Below are positions 34,465-43,016 of a DNA stretch of 64,000 bases, in pieces (within the stretch, counting starts at the first letter, position 1; every line of letters starts with the position of its first letter). The stretch is taken from positions 29,970 through 93,969 of the forward strand of contig NZ_NVQE01000023.1 in assembly GCF_002591975.1 (NCBI RefSeq), in the 5' to 3' direction. The DNA is from Mycobacterium neglectum. GTDB lineage: Bacteria; Actinomycetota; Actinomycetes; Mycobacteriales; Mycobacteriaceae. The position numbers were made by a program, and so were the translations under genes. The notes under the pieces are model-generated. The model was not told the DNA's origin. It worked only from the letters and a program-made list of their open reading frames with translations, and ran no database searches.

Positions 34465-35409
34465 ATGACAAGCTCGACGAGTATCCTCAGCGTCCTGGCG
34501 GCGGCGCTGATTGCAGTGTCCGCCTGTAGCAATTCAGCTCCCGCACTTCCGCCGGACTCTCCCTCGGAGATGGTCACCGAGCTCACCAGTGATGCGGGCG
34601 ACGACGTCCTCAAAAAGGTGACGACGTACGAATGGGACGACGACGGCGCGGCCGCCGCGGTCCGCTTCACCTGGATCAGTCAGGGTGGTGACGAGTCACA
34701 GACGGCGCAGGCCGCCGCGGTCCTCGCCGAATACCTCATGGCGAACTACAATGCTCTGGCGGCTCTGGATTCCGGCTTCCTCGGTCTTTCGAAAGTCTCG
34801 GCGGCACAACTCAATCCCCTTCTCATCCGCAGCTACGCCACCGCTCTGGCTCCTCACATTGGTGAACTGGTCGGAGGCCAGCAGCGCGCATTCGATTCGG
34901 TCCGCGCACGGGTCACGAACGATTCGTTGGCTTTGCGAAACCTGTTGTCGGTCTTCCTTGCCGACCCCGAGGCAGGGCGCACAGGCATCGAGGCGACACA
35001 CTCGGCGGCCGAGCAGTACGAGGTCGACGCAGCGGCAGCCCCGCCGGACAGCGACGAGTCGGTTGCCGATCTCAGCGCGGCGGGTTCACTCTTGGGTGCC
35101 GCGTACGGTGCCGTCACGTTGGCGGGCAGCGATATTCCGACACCCGCGGCTGGCGAAGCGACCAGCGCGATGGCGGTGCGGGTCGCGGCGATCCTGGTTC
35201 CAGCGGACCCCAACGCGGCGAAGGTCAGCAAGTACGTGCACGACGGCAGGCTGATGTCACCGGCCGAGGTCGAGAGCAAGTTCTCGAAGAACACGCTGCG
35301 CACGTACTTTCTCGATTTGCAGGACTACATCTCCGACAAGGGGTTTGGCGACGGGATGTCCGCTTTTCACAGTGCCTTTACGGCCGGCTCGGGTGTGCCG
35401 CCGCCGTAG
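34465..35409 (+). CDS. Lipoprotein, TPR-repeat-region-like, ESX-associated
   Basis: A 314-residue protein with a signal peptide and lipobox (VSAC, Cys near residue 21). The mature part is mostly helical and includes LGLSKVSAAQLNPLLIRSYATALAPHIGELVG, a block like that of T7SS-linked TPR-repeat-region proteins. It lies 11 bp after the WXG protein gene and ends 8 bp from the convergent espC-like gene. It probably sits on the outer face of the membrane and may partner the WXG protein (inference). No catalytic motif seen. Confidence 0.65.
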   Translation: MTSSTSILSVLAAALIAVSACSNSAPALPPDSPSEMVTELTSDAGDDVLKKVTTYEWDDDGAAAAVRFTWISQGGDESQTAQAAAVLAEYLMANYNALAALDSGFLGLSKVSAAQLNPLLIRSYATALAPHIGELVGGQQRAFDSVRARVTNDSLALRNLLSVFLADPEAGRTGIEATHSAAEQYEVDAAAAPPDSDESVADLSAAGSLLGAAYGAVTLAGSDIPTPAAGEATSAMAVRVAAILVPADPNAAKVSKYVHDGRLMSPAEVESKFSKNTLRTYFLDLQDYISDKGFGDGMSAFHSAFTAGSGVPPP

Positions 35410-35417
35410 CGGCAGCG

Positions 35418-35726
35418 TCAGCCAGGGATGTCGACGTTCCCGATAGCGTCGGCAGCCGACACGTCCCCGGCGCCATATGTCTGCGCCGCGGCATCAAGAG
35501 TGTCGCCGTAGCTGCGCACGCCATGAACCGCGGCTGCGAACGCTGCGGTAATGCCCGTTTGTGCATTGCGACAAGATTCAGCGGTCAGCAGCAGGCCCAC
35601 CCCCGCGGCCGCATCTCCGACCGGCTCCCCGGCCTGAATGCGGCTCAACGCGTCGGCCGCCTCACCGAAAGCCTTTGTCGCGCTCCGGATCGCATCCGGA
35701 TTCAGTTCGAATATCTCGCCGCTCAT
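35418..35726 (-). CDS. EspC/EspF-like (DUF2580) protein
   Basis: A 102-residue helical protein starting MSGEIFELNPDAIRS, with the family pattern of an early polar helix, TAAFAAAVHGVRSYGDTLDAAAQTY and a short tail. DUF2580 proteins such as EspC and EspF are ESX-1 substrates or co-dependent proteins. It lies 20 bp downstream of eccD, the slot held by espJ in Mtb. The ATG at 35726 follows CGGGAGTGGG; the longer frame overlaps eccD and is not used. Confidence 0.7.
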   Translation of the reverse strand: MSGEIFELNPDAIRSATKAFGEAADALSRIQAGEPVGDAAAGVGLLLTAESCRNAQTGITAAFAAAVHGVRSYGDTLDAAAQTYGAGDVSAADAIGNVDIPG

Positions 35727-35746
35727 GGCGCCCACTCCCGTCGCAA

Positions 35747-37273
35747 TCAGAACCGCAGGTTGCGCAGCAGATCGTAAACGCTGGCGATCCACAGCAACAG
35801 CGGGATGATCGCCGCAATCGCCGCGCCGTCAAGCAGCTCGAGGATTCGCTTGGTCACCGGCGACACCCGTTGCACGCTGCTGGCCGCTCCGACGACGATC
35901 AACGCGACGATACCGAGCGCCACATACAAGCCCAGCACCAACCACGCACGGTCGGGAGACCACAGCGCTAGCTTCACCATCAAGCCCGTCGGGATGACGA
36001 CCACCGCTGCCAGCAACGCCCAGGCGCACCAACGCTCGGCGTACAGACGCGACCGGAAGCCGCAGATCGACGTGACAAGACCGGCGACGATCATGCTGTG
36101 AATGAAGAAATGTCCTTGCACGACAACGGTGATCGCACCAATGGCCAGGACGAGCGCACCCGCGGTCACGAAGCCGATCAGCAATCGTCGCGCCAACTGG
36201 CTGCGTTCGTGCAGCCGTACCGCGGAGTCCGGCACCGACTCGATGATCGCCTGCCAGGTCGGCGATTCGTCGCCGACCGGCGTGGCAACCGGGTCGAGAA
36301 GTTCCTCGCTGCCCACGGTCTCGCCGGGCGCCGGGATCGGTGGCAGTGCGATCCTCGCCACTGCCACAGTCAGTTTGGCCGCGTTGGTCACCACGATCAG
36401 ACCGAACGCGAGCGCGCCGGCGGGCACCCAGTACTGCCAGCCATAGCCGAAGGCCACCGCCGCCGCAGTGGCCGCGATCGAGGTGACCGCGAAAAACGAA
36501 GCCAGCTCAGCTCTTTTGCGTGGCCCGCCCCGCGTGGCCAGCGTCAGCAACAGCACCACCGCCGCGGCGCCCGCGGCCTGCGGTGCGCCGAGTGAGTCGT
36601 AGCCGAGCGGAAGCGGAACGGTGAGCGCCGCCGCACCGGCCAGCGTCGGCATCGCCGCGACCAGCAGGCTCTCCGACATGTCGATGTTCCGGTAGCGATT
36701 CGTCGCCACCATGCTGCCGCCCAGAAGACCCAAGCCGAGCACGGCGAGCGCCACGGCCCACCACCAGCCGTGACCGCTCTGCGACCAGGCCACCATCGAC
36801 ATCAACGTCGTCGCCAGCGCAGCGAACGGAATCGCCAGACCGACAAAACGATTCAACGCTGAGCGGTCGAACTCCGGCGACTCGTCGAGAACCGCGATCG
36901 CGTCGATCACATCCTCGACCAGCGGACGGTAACGCTCGGTCCGGCTGACGGAGACCAGCGTCAGCAAGGACCCGTCGACCACGCCGGCGTCGTCCAGCGA
37001 TTCACTGAACCTCAGCGGTGGGGCGCCCGGTCGCGCGAAAGCCCACACTCCCTGCGCCGAGAAGTCGAACCCGGCGAGCACGTCCTTCGGGGTGTCCTCA
37101 TGCAATTCGGACAACACCGACACCGTCTCATCGATGTACGTCTCGATCGGCGCCGACGCAGGCAGCACCAGGTCGGTCATTCGCCGCCCGGTCAGGATCG
37201 TCACTCGCGTGGTCGACGGCCGGCCGGGGGTGACGCCCGACGACGCTGGTGCTGCGGCGGCGGTGGAGGTCAA
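35747..37273 (-). CDS. eccD1: EccD, ESX-1-type polytopic core membrane protein
   Basis: A 508-residue EccD. A ubiquitin-like cytosolic domain (about residues 20-115, TRVTILTGRRMTDLVLPA) is followed by 11 hydrophobic spans starting near 145. Mtb EccD1 is 511 residues. EccD dimers form the membrane vestibules of the T7SS inner-membrane complex. The start is TTG, overlapping the espI stop as TTGA; no ATG or GTG fits. It is the last core gene of the minus-strand arm. Confidence 0.93.
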   Translation of the reverse strand: MTSTAAAAPASSGVTPGRPSTTRVTILTGRRMTDLVLPASAPIETYIDETVSVLSELHEDTPKDVLAGFDFSAQGVWAFARPGAPPLRFSESLDDAGVVDGSLLTLVSVSRTERYRPLVEDVIDAIAVLDESPEFDRSALNRFVGLAIPFAALATTLMSMVAWSQSGHGWWWAVALAVLGLGLLGGSMVATNRYRNIDMSESLLVAAMPTLAGAAALTVPLPLGYDSLGAPQAAGAAAVVLLLTLATRGGPRKRAELASFFAVTSIAATAAAVAFGYGWQYWVPAGALAFGLIVVTNAAKLTVAVARIALPPIPAPGETVGSEELLDPVATPVGDESPTWQAIIESVPDSAVRLHERSQLARRLLIGFVTAGALVLAIGAITVVVQGHFFIHSMIVAGLVTSICGFRSRLYAERWCAWALLAAVVVIPTGLMVKLALWSPDRAWLVLGLYVALGIVALIVVGAASSVQRVSPVTKRILELLDGAAIAAIIPLLLWIASVYDLLRNLRF

Positions 37274-38652
37274 CGGCGTTCGAGCCTGTCGAAGTCATCG
37301 GACAACCCCGCGGCCAATTCGATGATCCGCCGGCGGAAGTCCTTGGCGAGCAGGTCGATCTGGATCTCGGTGCCGGCTGCGATGTGCTTGTCATAAGGCA
37401 GCACGATCACTCGGCCCGGCGGCACATGGCGCTCGAACTGCTGCACCAGATCCTCGATGTCGATGTTCGGCTTGCCCGGCACGACGTGATTGATCACCAC
37501 GCACGAACGGCCCAGCAGATCTTGATACCCGTTCTGGCGCAACCAGTCCATCGTGATCGCGGCCTGACGCGCTCCATCGATCGACGCACTCGCCACGATC
37601 ACCAGTCCGGAGACCGTGGAAAGCACACCGCGCGCGGCGGGCTGGAAGAGCCCTGCTCCGCAGTCGGCCAGCACCAGGTTGTAGTAGCGCGACACGATGC
37701 CCGTCGCGCCCTTCCAGTCCTCGTCGTTGAACTCGCGACGCGCGCCGCTGTAGTCCTCGGAAGACAGGACTTCGAGGTTCGCGCCATTCATGCTCGTGTA
37801 CGCGCGAATGTCGTTGTACCGCGCCAGTTCCTTGTCCGAGAGCAGATCGCCGATCGTCGCCGCCGACTGGCGGCCCGCACGGTCGGCCAGGTTGCCGCCG
37901 TCCGGATCGGCGTCGATGGCCAGGATCCGGTCACCGCGCACCTTGCTCAACGCGGAGCCGAGGGCAACCGTAATGGCGGTCTTGCCGACGCCACCCTTGA
38001 GGCCGAAGACCCCGATTTGGTAGGAGTCCCTGGCATTTCGGCGGATCCGGGTGTGCAGTTCCATTTCGTAGAGCTCGTCGGGTGACGGTCCTAGGTTGAT
38101 GCGCGTCAAGACGTACAGCAGGTGCCGCCAGCCGCGCGCCGACGGCATCTTGATGGCGGACTTCACACCGACGTGCGCCAGCGCGTCGATGGCGCGGTGG
38201 TTGCCGATCGTCGCGGCCGACGTCGGCGCGGGCTGTCCCGCTTGGCGAACCGATTCCGACTCCGACTGCGTCTCGGCGAAGTGCTGCGAGGGCGAGGGCG
38301 CCGGTGCGGGCCGCGGCGACGGCGTCGGCGCCGACCGCTGCTGCTCGTAACGTGCACCGGCCGGTCCCGTGGACATCGGCGTCCTCATCATGCCGTTGGG
38401 CTGTTGACGCTGCGGAGCGGCTGCGCGGGTCGGCGGCATCTGAGTCGTGACCTCAGACTGACGCGGCGGCGGCGCCGGTGCAGCCTGGGTCTTGTTGGAA
38501 GCGACAGGCATTGGAGGCGGCGTCACTTCGCTACGGCCGGGCCCGCTGGTGGACATCACACCTGTGGCGACGGTGTCGCGATCCGCGTCGTCGTCTGCGG
38601 TCTGCACTGCATCGCCTGGAGAGTGGAAAAGCCGGTCATAGTCAGCCGACAT
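37270..38652 (-). CDS. espI: EspI-like MinD/ParA-type ATPase
   Basis: A 460-residue protein. A Pro/Ala-rich disordered N-terminus (about residues 30-170) is followed by a conserved RINLGPSPDELYE segment and a ParA/MinD ATPase domain with the deviant Walker A GLKGGVGKTA near residue 245. It is shorter than Mtb EspI (666), mainly in the linker. EspI regulates ESX-1 activity in response to ATP level in Mtb. The ATG follows AGGGGTACTC. Position between esxA and eccD is exactly that of Mtb Rv3876. Confidence 0.88.
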   Translation of the reverse strand: MSADYDRLFHSPGDAVQTADDDADRDTVATGVMSTSGPGRSEVTPPPMPVASNKTQAAPAPPPRQSEVTTQMPPTRAAAPQRQQPNGMMRTPMSTGPAGARYEQQRSAPTPSPRPAPAPSPSQHFAETQSESESVRQAGQPAPTSAATIGNHRAIDALAHVGVKSAIKMPSARGWRHLLYVLTRINLGPSPDELYEMELHTRIRRNARDSYQIGVFGLKGGVGKTAITVALGSALSKVRGDRILAIDADPDGGNLADRAGRQSAATIGDLLSDKELARYNDIRAYTSMNGANLEVLSSEDYSGARREFNDEDWKGATGIVSRYYNLVLADCGAGLFQPAARGVLSTVSGLVIVASASIDGARQAAITMDWLRQNGYQDLLGRSCVVINHVVPGKPNIDIEDLVQQFERHVPPGRVIVLPYDKHIAAGTEIQIDLLAKDFRRRIIELAAGLSDDFDRLERR

Positions 38653-38741
38653 GAGTACCCCTAATTGTTGAATGCCGAGACGCACGCGGTGGGCGGAGTC
38701 CGCCTGGGGCGATCCGCCCACCTGCGCGCACCATCGAACGA

Positions 38742-39026
38742 TCAGAACATTCCGGTGACGCCGGCTTCGGTCTGCGCCATCGACTGGCCGGCGTTACCAA
38801 CGGTGTGCGCGAGATTCAGCAGGGCCGAGTTGAGCTCGGCAGAGGTAGCGTCCCACCGCATCTGCACGGCCTGGTAGGCATCCGAACCGGTGCCACCCCA
38901 CACGGAGGCCAGCGCCGCGAGCGAGGCCTTACCTTCATCGAGCAGAGAATCGGTCCGCTGGACGGCCGAGCCGATTTCACCGGCTCCACCCTCGATTCCC
39001 GCGAAGTTCCATACCTGTTCAGTCAT
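38742..39026 (-). CDS. esxA: EsxA (ESAT-6) homologue
   Basis: A 94-residue WXG100 protein aligning without gaps with Mtb EsxA: MTEQVWNFAGIE, the WGG turn at W43, QMRWDATSAELNSAL and the C-terminal EAGVTGMF are shared. It is exported as a heterodimer with EsxB by ESX-1 and is linked to membrane disruption in pathogens and to conjugal DNA transfer in M. smegmatis. It is the last gene of the PE35-PPE68-esxB-esxA block. Confidence 0.95.
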   Translation of the reverse strand: MTEQVWNFAGIEGGAGEIGSAVQRTDSLLDEGKASLAALASVWGGTGSDAYQAVQMRWDATSAELNSALLNLAHTVGNAGQSMAQTEAGVTGMF

Positions 39027-39059
39027 TGAATTCTCCTTGTCTTGAGTCGATTTGGCGGA

Positions 39060-39365
39060 CTAGTGGTTGATGTTCATCGACGACGAGAAGGCGCTGGCCT
39101 GGTCATCGTCGGTAGTCGTGTACTGGACGCCACCCGTGTGGATGTTGGCCGAGATGTCATCGAGTTGCTTGGTCTGCTGTGCGGCCGCCTCCTGGAAGCG
39201 GAGCAGTGCCTGCTGAGCTGCGGTGCCGGCCTGGCCGACCATCTGGCCGGCGAGCGCACCTGCGGTTGCCTCGACCTGCGCGATGACCACCGTGAGCTCA
39301 CCGGAGATCCGTCCAAAGTTCGCTGCCTCCTTGGCGAGGACAGCAACGTCTGTATTCATTGCCAT
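39060..39365 (-). CDS. esxB: EsxB (CFP-10) homologue with WXG turn replaced
   Basis: A 101-residue CFP-10 homologue: NTDVAVLAKEAANF-RISGEL, TAAQQALLRFQEAA, LDDISANIHTGGVQY and the C-terminal YxxxD export motif (YTTTD) all align with Mtb EsxB. The loop that should read WXG is QMVGQAG, so the conserved Trp is Met42. The frame is intact and the partner EsxA keeps its WGG, so the pair is probably functional. In the heterodimer the C-terminal tail recruits EccCb1. Confidence 0.93.
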   Translation of the reverse strand: MAMNTDVAVLAKEAANFGRISGELTVVIAQVEATAGALAGQMVGQAGTAAQQALLRFQEAAAQQTKQLDDISANIHTGGVQYTTTDDDQASAFSSSMNINH

Positions 39366-39462
39366 GCTGGATACTCTTTCTCTCTTCCTGTGTCCTCACC
39401 ATGTGATGGCGAGTCTTTCCGGCCAGTTGGCCGGGAAGTATGTGATGGGCGCGATGAGTCCG

Positions 39463-40752
39463 TCACCAGTCGTCGTCCTCGTCTTCGCCCAGGTCCTGAG
39501 GCAGCACGCCGGGCGCCGTCAGTCCGGTCTTGGACCCGCCGCTCTTACCGCGCTGACCCATGCCGCCCATCGGACCCATGCCGCCCCCGCCTGCACCGAC
39601 GGGCGCGAGGCCCATGCCGCCGGCTCCGGCGGCCGCACCGGTCGGTACCAAGGGCTTCGTCTCACCAATTAGGTTGGCCAACAACGGGGTTCGTGGGGCC
39701 GTGCCACCTGCGCCGGGCAGCGACGCCGCGCGGACGAGCCCGGCTCCGGAGCCGGGGCCTGAGCCGCCTGCCAACGGGTGGTTGGAAAGCGGACTCGCAC
39801 CGATCAGGCCCATCTGGGCCTTCTCACCTCCCATGCCGCCCATCTGGCTGAACATCGAAGTCACCTGCTGCAGCGGCTGTGTCAGCTGCTGCATCGGCTG
39901 CATCACCATCTGGCCGGCCTGTTGGGGAAGCTGTCCGAGCGTCGATCCAAGCTGCGAGGCCATTTGCATGCCCATCTGCATGCCCTGCTGCATCTGGCCC
40001 TGATTGCCCGCCTGCGTTGCGGTGTTGTCCGCCTTCTGCGCCTGGCCTTCGGCGCGCTGGGCGGCCATATTTCCCTGCGACGCCGCATTGCCGGCATTCA
40101 GCCTTACGGATTCCATCTTCGACACCGCGCTGACCGTGGCGATCGCCGCGTTGCGCACCGCGGCCGCAGGCGCCATGGCCGCCGCAGCTCCGATTGCCGC
40201 CCCAACGACGCCTTCGCCGACACCGGGGACGACGATCGGCTTCGGCGTTGCGATCATCTCGAACATCAGGTTCAGCAGGGTCTCGGACTGGTAGACGTCC
40301 ATCGCCCCAGCGGCCTGGTTCCACATCCGGATGAAGTAGTCAGCCTCGTTCAACGCGATCGGGACGGTATTGACCCAGAAGAAGTTGGTGGCCTCGAGAA
40401 TCCCGTGAGTGATGTGGTTCTGCTCGATCTCCACTAGCGGTGGGGTGGTCGTCATCGCGGCGGTGTAGGCGTTGGCCTGGGCCGTTGCCTGCAGGGCGCG
40501 CTTCATCGCCTGGGCAGAAACCGTCCGCAGCCAGATCACCATGGGCATCGTCGAGGCAACGGCATGCTCGCTCGCCGAACCACTCCACACCGATGTCAGG
40601 GCAGTGAGGCTCGCGGCCAACTCGTCGGCCTGAGTCTCAAGGGAGATCGCCAGTGCTTCCCACCCCATCGCAGCTTGAAGCATGGGCGCCGGGCCGGCAC
40701 CCATCATGAGCCGCGCAGTGTTCACCTCCGGCGGCATTCCATGCCAATACAT
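39463..40752 (-). CDS. PPE68: PPE68-like PPE protein
   Basis: A 429-residue PPE protein. The PPE domain (about residues 1-180) starts MYWHGMPPEVNTARLM and has a VWSG turn and an NHITHGILEATNFFW block, as in Mtb PPE68 (Rv3873). A C-terminal Gly/Met/Gln-rich region ends in the acidic EDEDDDW typical of PPE68. EspG1 is the expected cytosolic chaperone and PE35 the partner. The middle contains a Gln/Met repeat absent from the shorter Mtb protein. Confidence 0.93.
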   Translation of the reverse strand: MYWHGMPPEVNTARLMMGAGPAPMLQAAMGWEALAISLETQADELAASLTALTSVWSGSASEHAVASTMPMVIWLRTVSAQAMKRALQATAQANAYTAAMTTTPPLVEIEQNHITHGILEATNFFWVNTVPIALNEADYFIRMWNQAAGAMDVYQSETLLNLMFEMIATPKPIVVPGVGEGVVGAAIGAAAAMAPAAAVRNAAIATVSAVSKMESVRLNAGNAASQGNMAAQRAEGQAQKADNTATQAGNQGQMQQGMQMGMQMASQLGSTLGQLPQQAGQMVMQPMQQLTQPLQQVTSMFSQMGGMGGEKAQMGLIGASPLSNHPLAGGSGPGSGAGLVRAASLPGAGGTAPRTPLLANLIGETKPLVPTGAAAGAGGMGLAPVGAGGGGMGPMGGMGQRGKSGGSKTGLTAPGVLPQDLGEDEDDDW

Positions 40753-40793
40753 CGCTTATCGATTCCTCGCCTGTGGAGTCGGTGAGCGAGATA

Positions 40794-41087
40794 TCAGAAG
40801 TTTGTGGCGTTGGCGCCGTCGACCGCTTCGTAAATGCCTGCGATCTCCATGTACGCCGCACCCGCGCGGGAAAGCTCTTCCTGAGCAAACGTATTCAGCG
40901 CCAACGCCTCGACGCCCTCCTTGGCGAAGACCACCGCTGCCTGGGCCGAAACCTCGTCTGCCCCCGCGGGCACCAGCGCCGTAACCGCGGCGGTGGCGAC
41001 GGTCCCGGCGGCAAGTCCCCGAACTCCGTTTGCGACTACCTGTGCGCCGATCCCGACTGCGCCTGGATTATGTTCCATGGGTTGCAT
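40794..41087 (-). CDS. PE35: PE35-like PE protein
   Basis: A 97-residue PE-domain protein aligning with Mtb PE35 (Rv3872), including LVPAGADEVSAQAA and a C-terminal Y-x3-D-type motif (YEAVD). It forms a heterodimer with the PPE68-like protein encoded next. The ATG at 41087 is chosen because GAGGAGA lies 8-9 nt upstream; the ATG three codons later is an alternative. It is the first gene of the PE35-PPE68-esxB-esxA block, which has its own upstream gap of 165 bp. Confidence 0.9.
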   Translation of the reverse strand: MQPMEHNPGAVGIGAQVVANGVRGLAAGTVATAAVTALVPAGADEVSAQAAVVFAKEGVEALALNTFAQEELSRAGAAYMEIAGIYEAVDGANATNF

Positions 41088-41111
41088 TTGCGCCGTCTCC
41101 TCACATAGATA

Positions 41112-41130
41112 TGAATAGCCTGGTTATTCA
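41112..41130. promoter_or_regulatory. Inverted repeat upstream of PE35
   Basis: TGAATA-N7-TATTCA, perfect 6-bp arms in an AT-rich patch 25 bases before the PE35 ATG, in the only sizeable gap (41088-41252) of the minus-strand arm. This gap is where an internal promoter for PE35-PPE68-esxB-esxA would be expected. The bound factor is unknown. Confidence 0.35.
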
Positions 41131-41252
41131 CTTATGAAGTTCCTAGCAGGCATAGCTAGTGCGCCTGGAATCATCCCCGGACCCCGTCGCTGGCACTCGA
41201 AACCATGTTTGCTAGGACGTCTTTGTCCATATTAACCACGTCTGAGGGGTGC

Positions 41253-43016
41253 TCAGAACACTTCTTCTTCCGGTGGATCAACGTAGGCCGCCTGGATGAC
41301 CTCTTTCGCGTCTGGCGTGACGAGAAAGGCCTGGCCAGGGGGCCGGCGCTGCACCTTGATCTCCCGTGACGGGAAGTCCTGCTTCTCCCCGGACAGGAAC
41401 AACGTGGGTGTACCGGCGCCGTAGGCAGCACCCACAAACTTGTCCATGGTGGCCCGGTGCGCCTGACTCATCTGGCACGTCACGATGAGGTGCAGCCCGA
41501 TGTCCGCCGAGGCGGGCAGCAACGGGAACAGCGGTGCCATCGGGGGCACCACGCCGCTCGCGGCGACGATCATGTGCCAGTCGTCGACCAGCAGGACGAC
41601 ATCGGGGCCCTTCCACCAGGACCGCGCCCGCAGCTGCGCGGTGGTGAGGTCGGGCGGTGGTAGCCGTTGTTTGAGATTGAACGCGAGCGCCTTGATGGCC
41701 TCGTCCAGCGTCGTGGTGTTGCGGTTGACCGCCCCCGCGTCCAGCAGGTGGCTCTGGGGCACCGCGTCAAGGAGTCCCGATCGGAAATCGGCCAGCATGA
41801 ACCGCACCTGGGCTGGGCTGCTGCGCTTGCAAATGGCCTGCGCGACCGCATGCGCGATACGCGTCTTTCCCGACTTGGGCGCACCGAAGATCAGCAAGTG
41901 CGGTGTCGTGTTCATGGAGTTGTAGGCCACCGACAGATCCGATTCGCGCACGCCGAGCGGCACCGTCCACCGCGTGCGGTAGTCGCTGTCCGGGCCGGGC
42001 GGGTTCGGATCGAGCTCGTGGAGGTAAATGCGATCGGGCAGGACTCGCACCTTCGGTGCCTGCTCGGTGTTCTGCGCGCTGATCGTCTGCACCGCCTCTG
42101 ACATCGCCGAGACGAGATCGTCGGCGCTGTGCACCCCGTCGAGCCGGGGGACCCCCATCATCAAGTGGTGCTTCTCCAATGAGACGGCGCGACCGGGCCG
42201 GTTCTGCGGGATCTCGCGGGTGATGCGGTCGACCTGAGTCTCATTCACATCGCCAAGCCGGAACTCGATCTTGGTGCCGAGGTAATCGCGAATACGGGAC
42301 TTCAGCTCGGTCCACCGTGGCGTCGAGATCACCGAGTGCACGCCGAATTGCAGGCCCTGCCCGGCGAGGTCCTGGACCGTGGGCTCGAGGTCGGGAAACT
42401 CCGCGACGAACGCAGGCCAGCCGTCGATCACCATGAAGACATCGCCGAACGGGTCGACGGCGGCGGGGTGGTTCGGATCTTCACGCATCTGCCGGTAAGC
42501 CGCCATCGAACCCACACGCAGCTGCTTGAACAATGCTTCCCGTTGGCGCAGAACGGCTTTCATCTCGGCGACGACGCGGTTCACCTTGTCTGGTTCCGAA
42601 CGCGTCGCCACGCCGCCGACGTGCGGCAGGTCCTCGAGGTAGATCAGCCCACCACCGCCGAGGTCGATGCAGTAGAACTGCACCTCTCGCGGCGTGTGCG
42701 TCGCGGCCGCAGAGAGCACCAGCGTCTGCAGGAAAGTGGACTTGCCGGTCTGCGGCGCGCCACCGACGGCGATGTTGCCGCCGGCCGACGCGACGTCGAC
42801 GCCCCATACCTCCTGGCGGTGCCGCCGCGGCTCGTCCATGATGCCGAGCCCGAAACGCAGGGGCTGCCGTTGTTGATCGCGTTCGATGAGTTCGTTCACC
42901 GGAGTCGGATCGGCCAACGGCGGCAACCACATCCGATACGCACGGGTCCCGCCGGTGGCCAACTGGTCGAGGACCACCTCCCGCAGAACGCGCTGTTCGG
43001 GTTCGATGGTCGTCAC
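41253..43016 (-). CDS. eccCb1: EccCb, FtsK/SpoIIIE-like ATPase (second EccC half)
   Basis: A 587-residue cytosolic protein with two FtsK/SpoIIIE ATPase domains: Walker A GGAPQTGKST near residue 140 and FGAPKSGKTR near 395. Mtb EccCb1 is 591 residues. The C-terminal domain binds the EsxB tail to select substrate. The split of EccC into EccCa and EccCb is characteristic of ESX-1. The GTG overlaps the eccCa stop (GTGA). Confidence 0.94.
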   Translation of the reverse strand: MTTIEPEQRVLREVVLDQLATGGTRAYRMWLPPLADPTPVNELIERDQQRQPLRFGLGIMDEPRRHRQEVWGVDVASAGGNIAVGGAPQTGKSTFLQTLVLSAAATHTPREVQFYCIDLGGGGLIYLEDLPHVGGVATRSEPDKVNRVVAEMKAVLRQREALFKQLRVGSMAAYRQMREDPNHPAAVDPFGDVFMVIDGWPAFVAEFPDLEPTVQDLAGQGLQFGVHSVISTPRWTELKSRIRDYLGTKIEFRLGDVNETQVDRITREIPQNRPGRAVSLEKHHLMMGVPRLDGVHSADDLVSAMSEAVQTISAQNTEQAPKVRVLPDRIYLHELDPNPPGPDSDYRTRWTVPLGVRESDLSVAYNSMNTTPHLLIFGAPKSGKTRIAHAVAQAICKRSSPAQVRFMLADFRSGLLDAVPQSHLLDAGAVNRNTTTLDEAIKALAFNLKQRLPPPDLTTAQLRARSWWKGPDVVLLVDDWHMIVAASGVVPPMAPLFPLLPASADIGLHLIVTCQMSQAHRATMDKFVGAAYGAGTPTLFLSGEKQDFPSREIKVQRRPPGQAFLVTPDAKEVIQAAYVDPPEEEVF

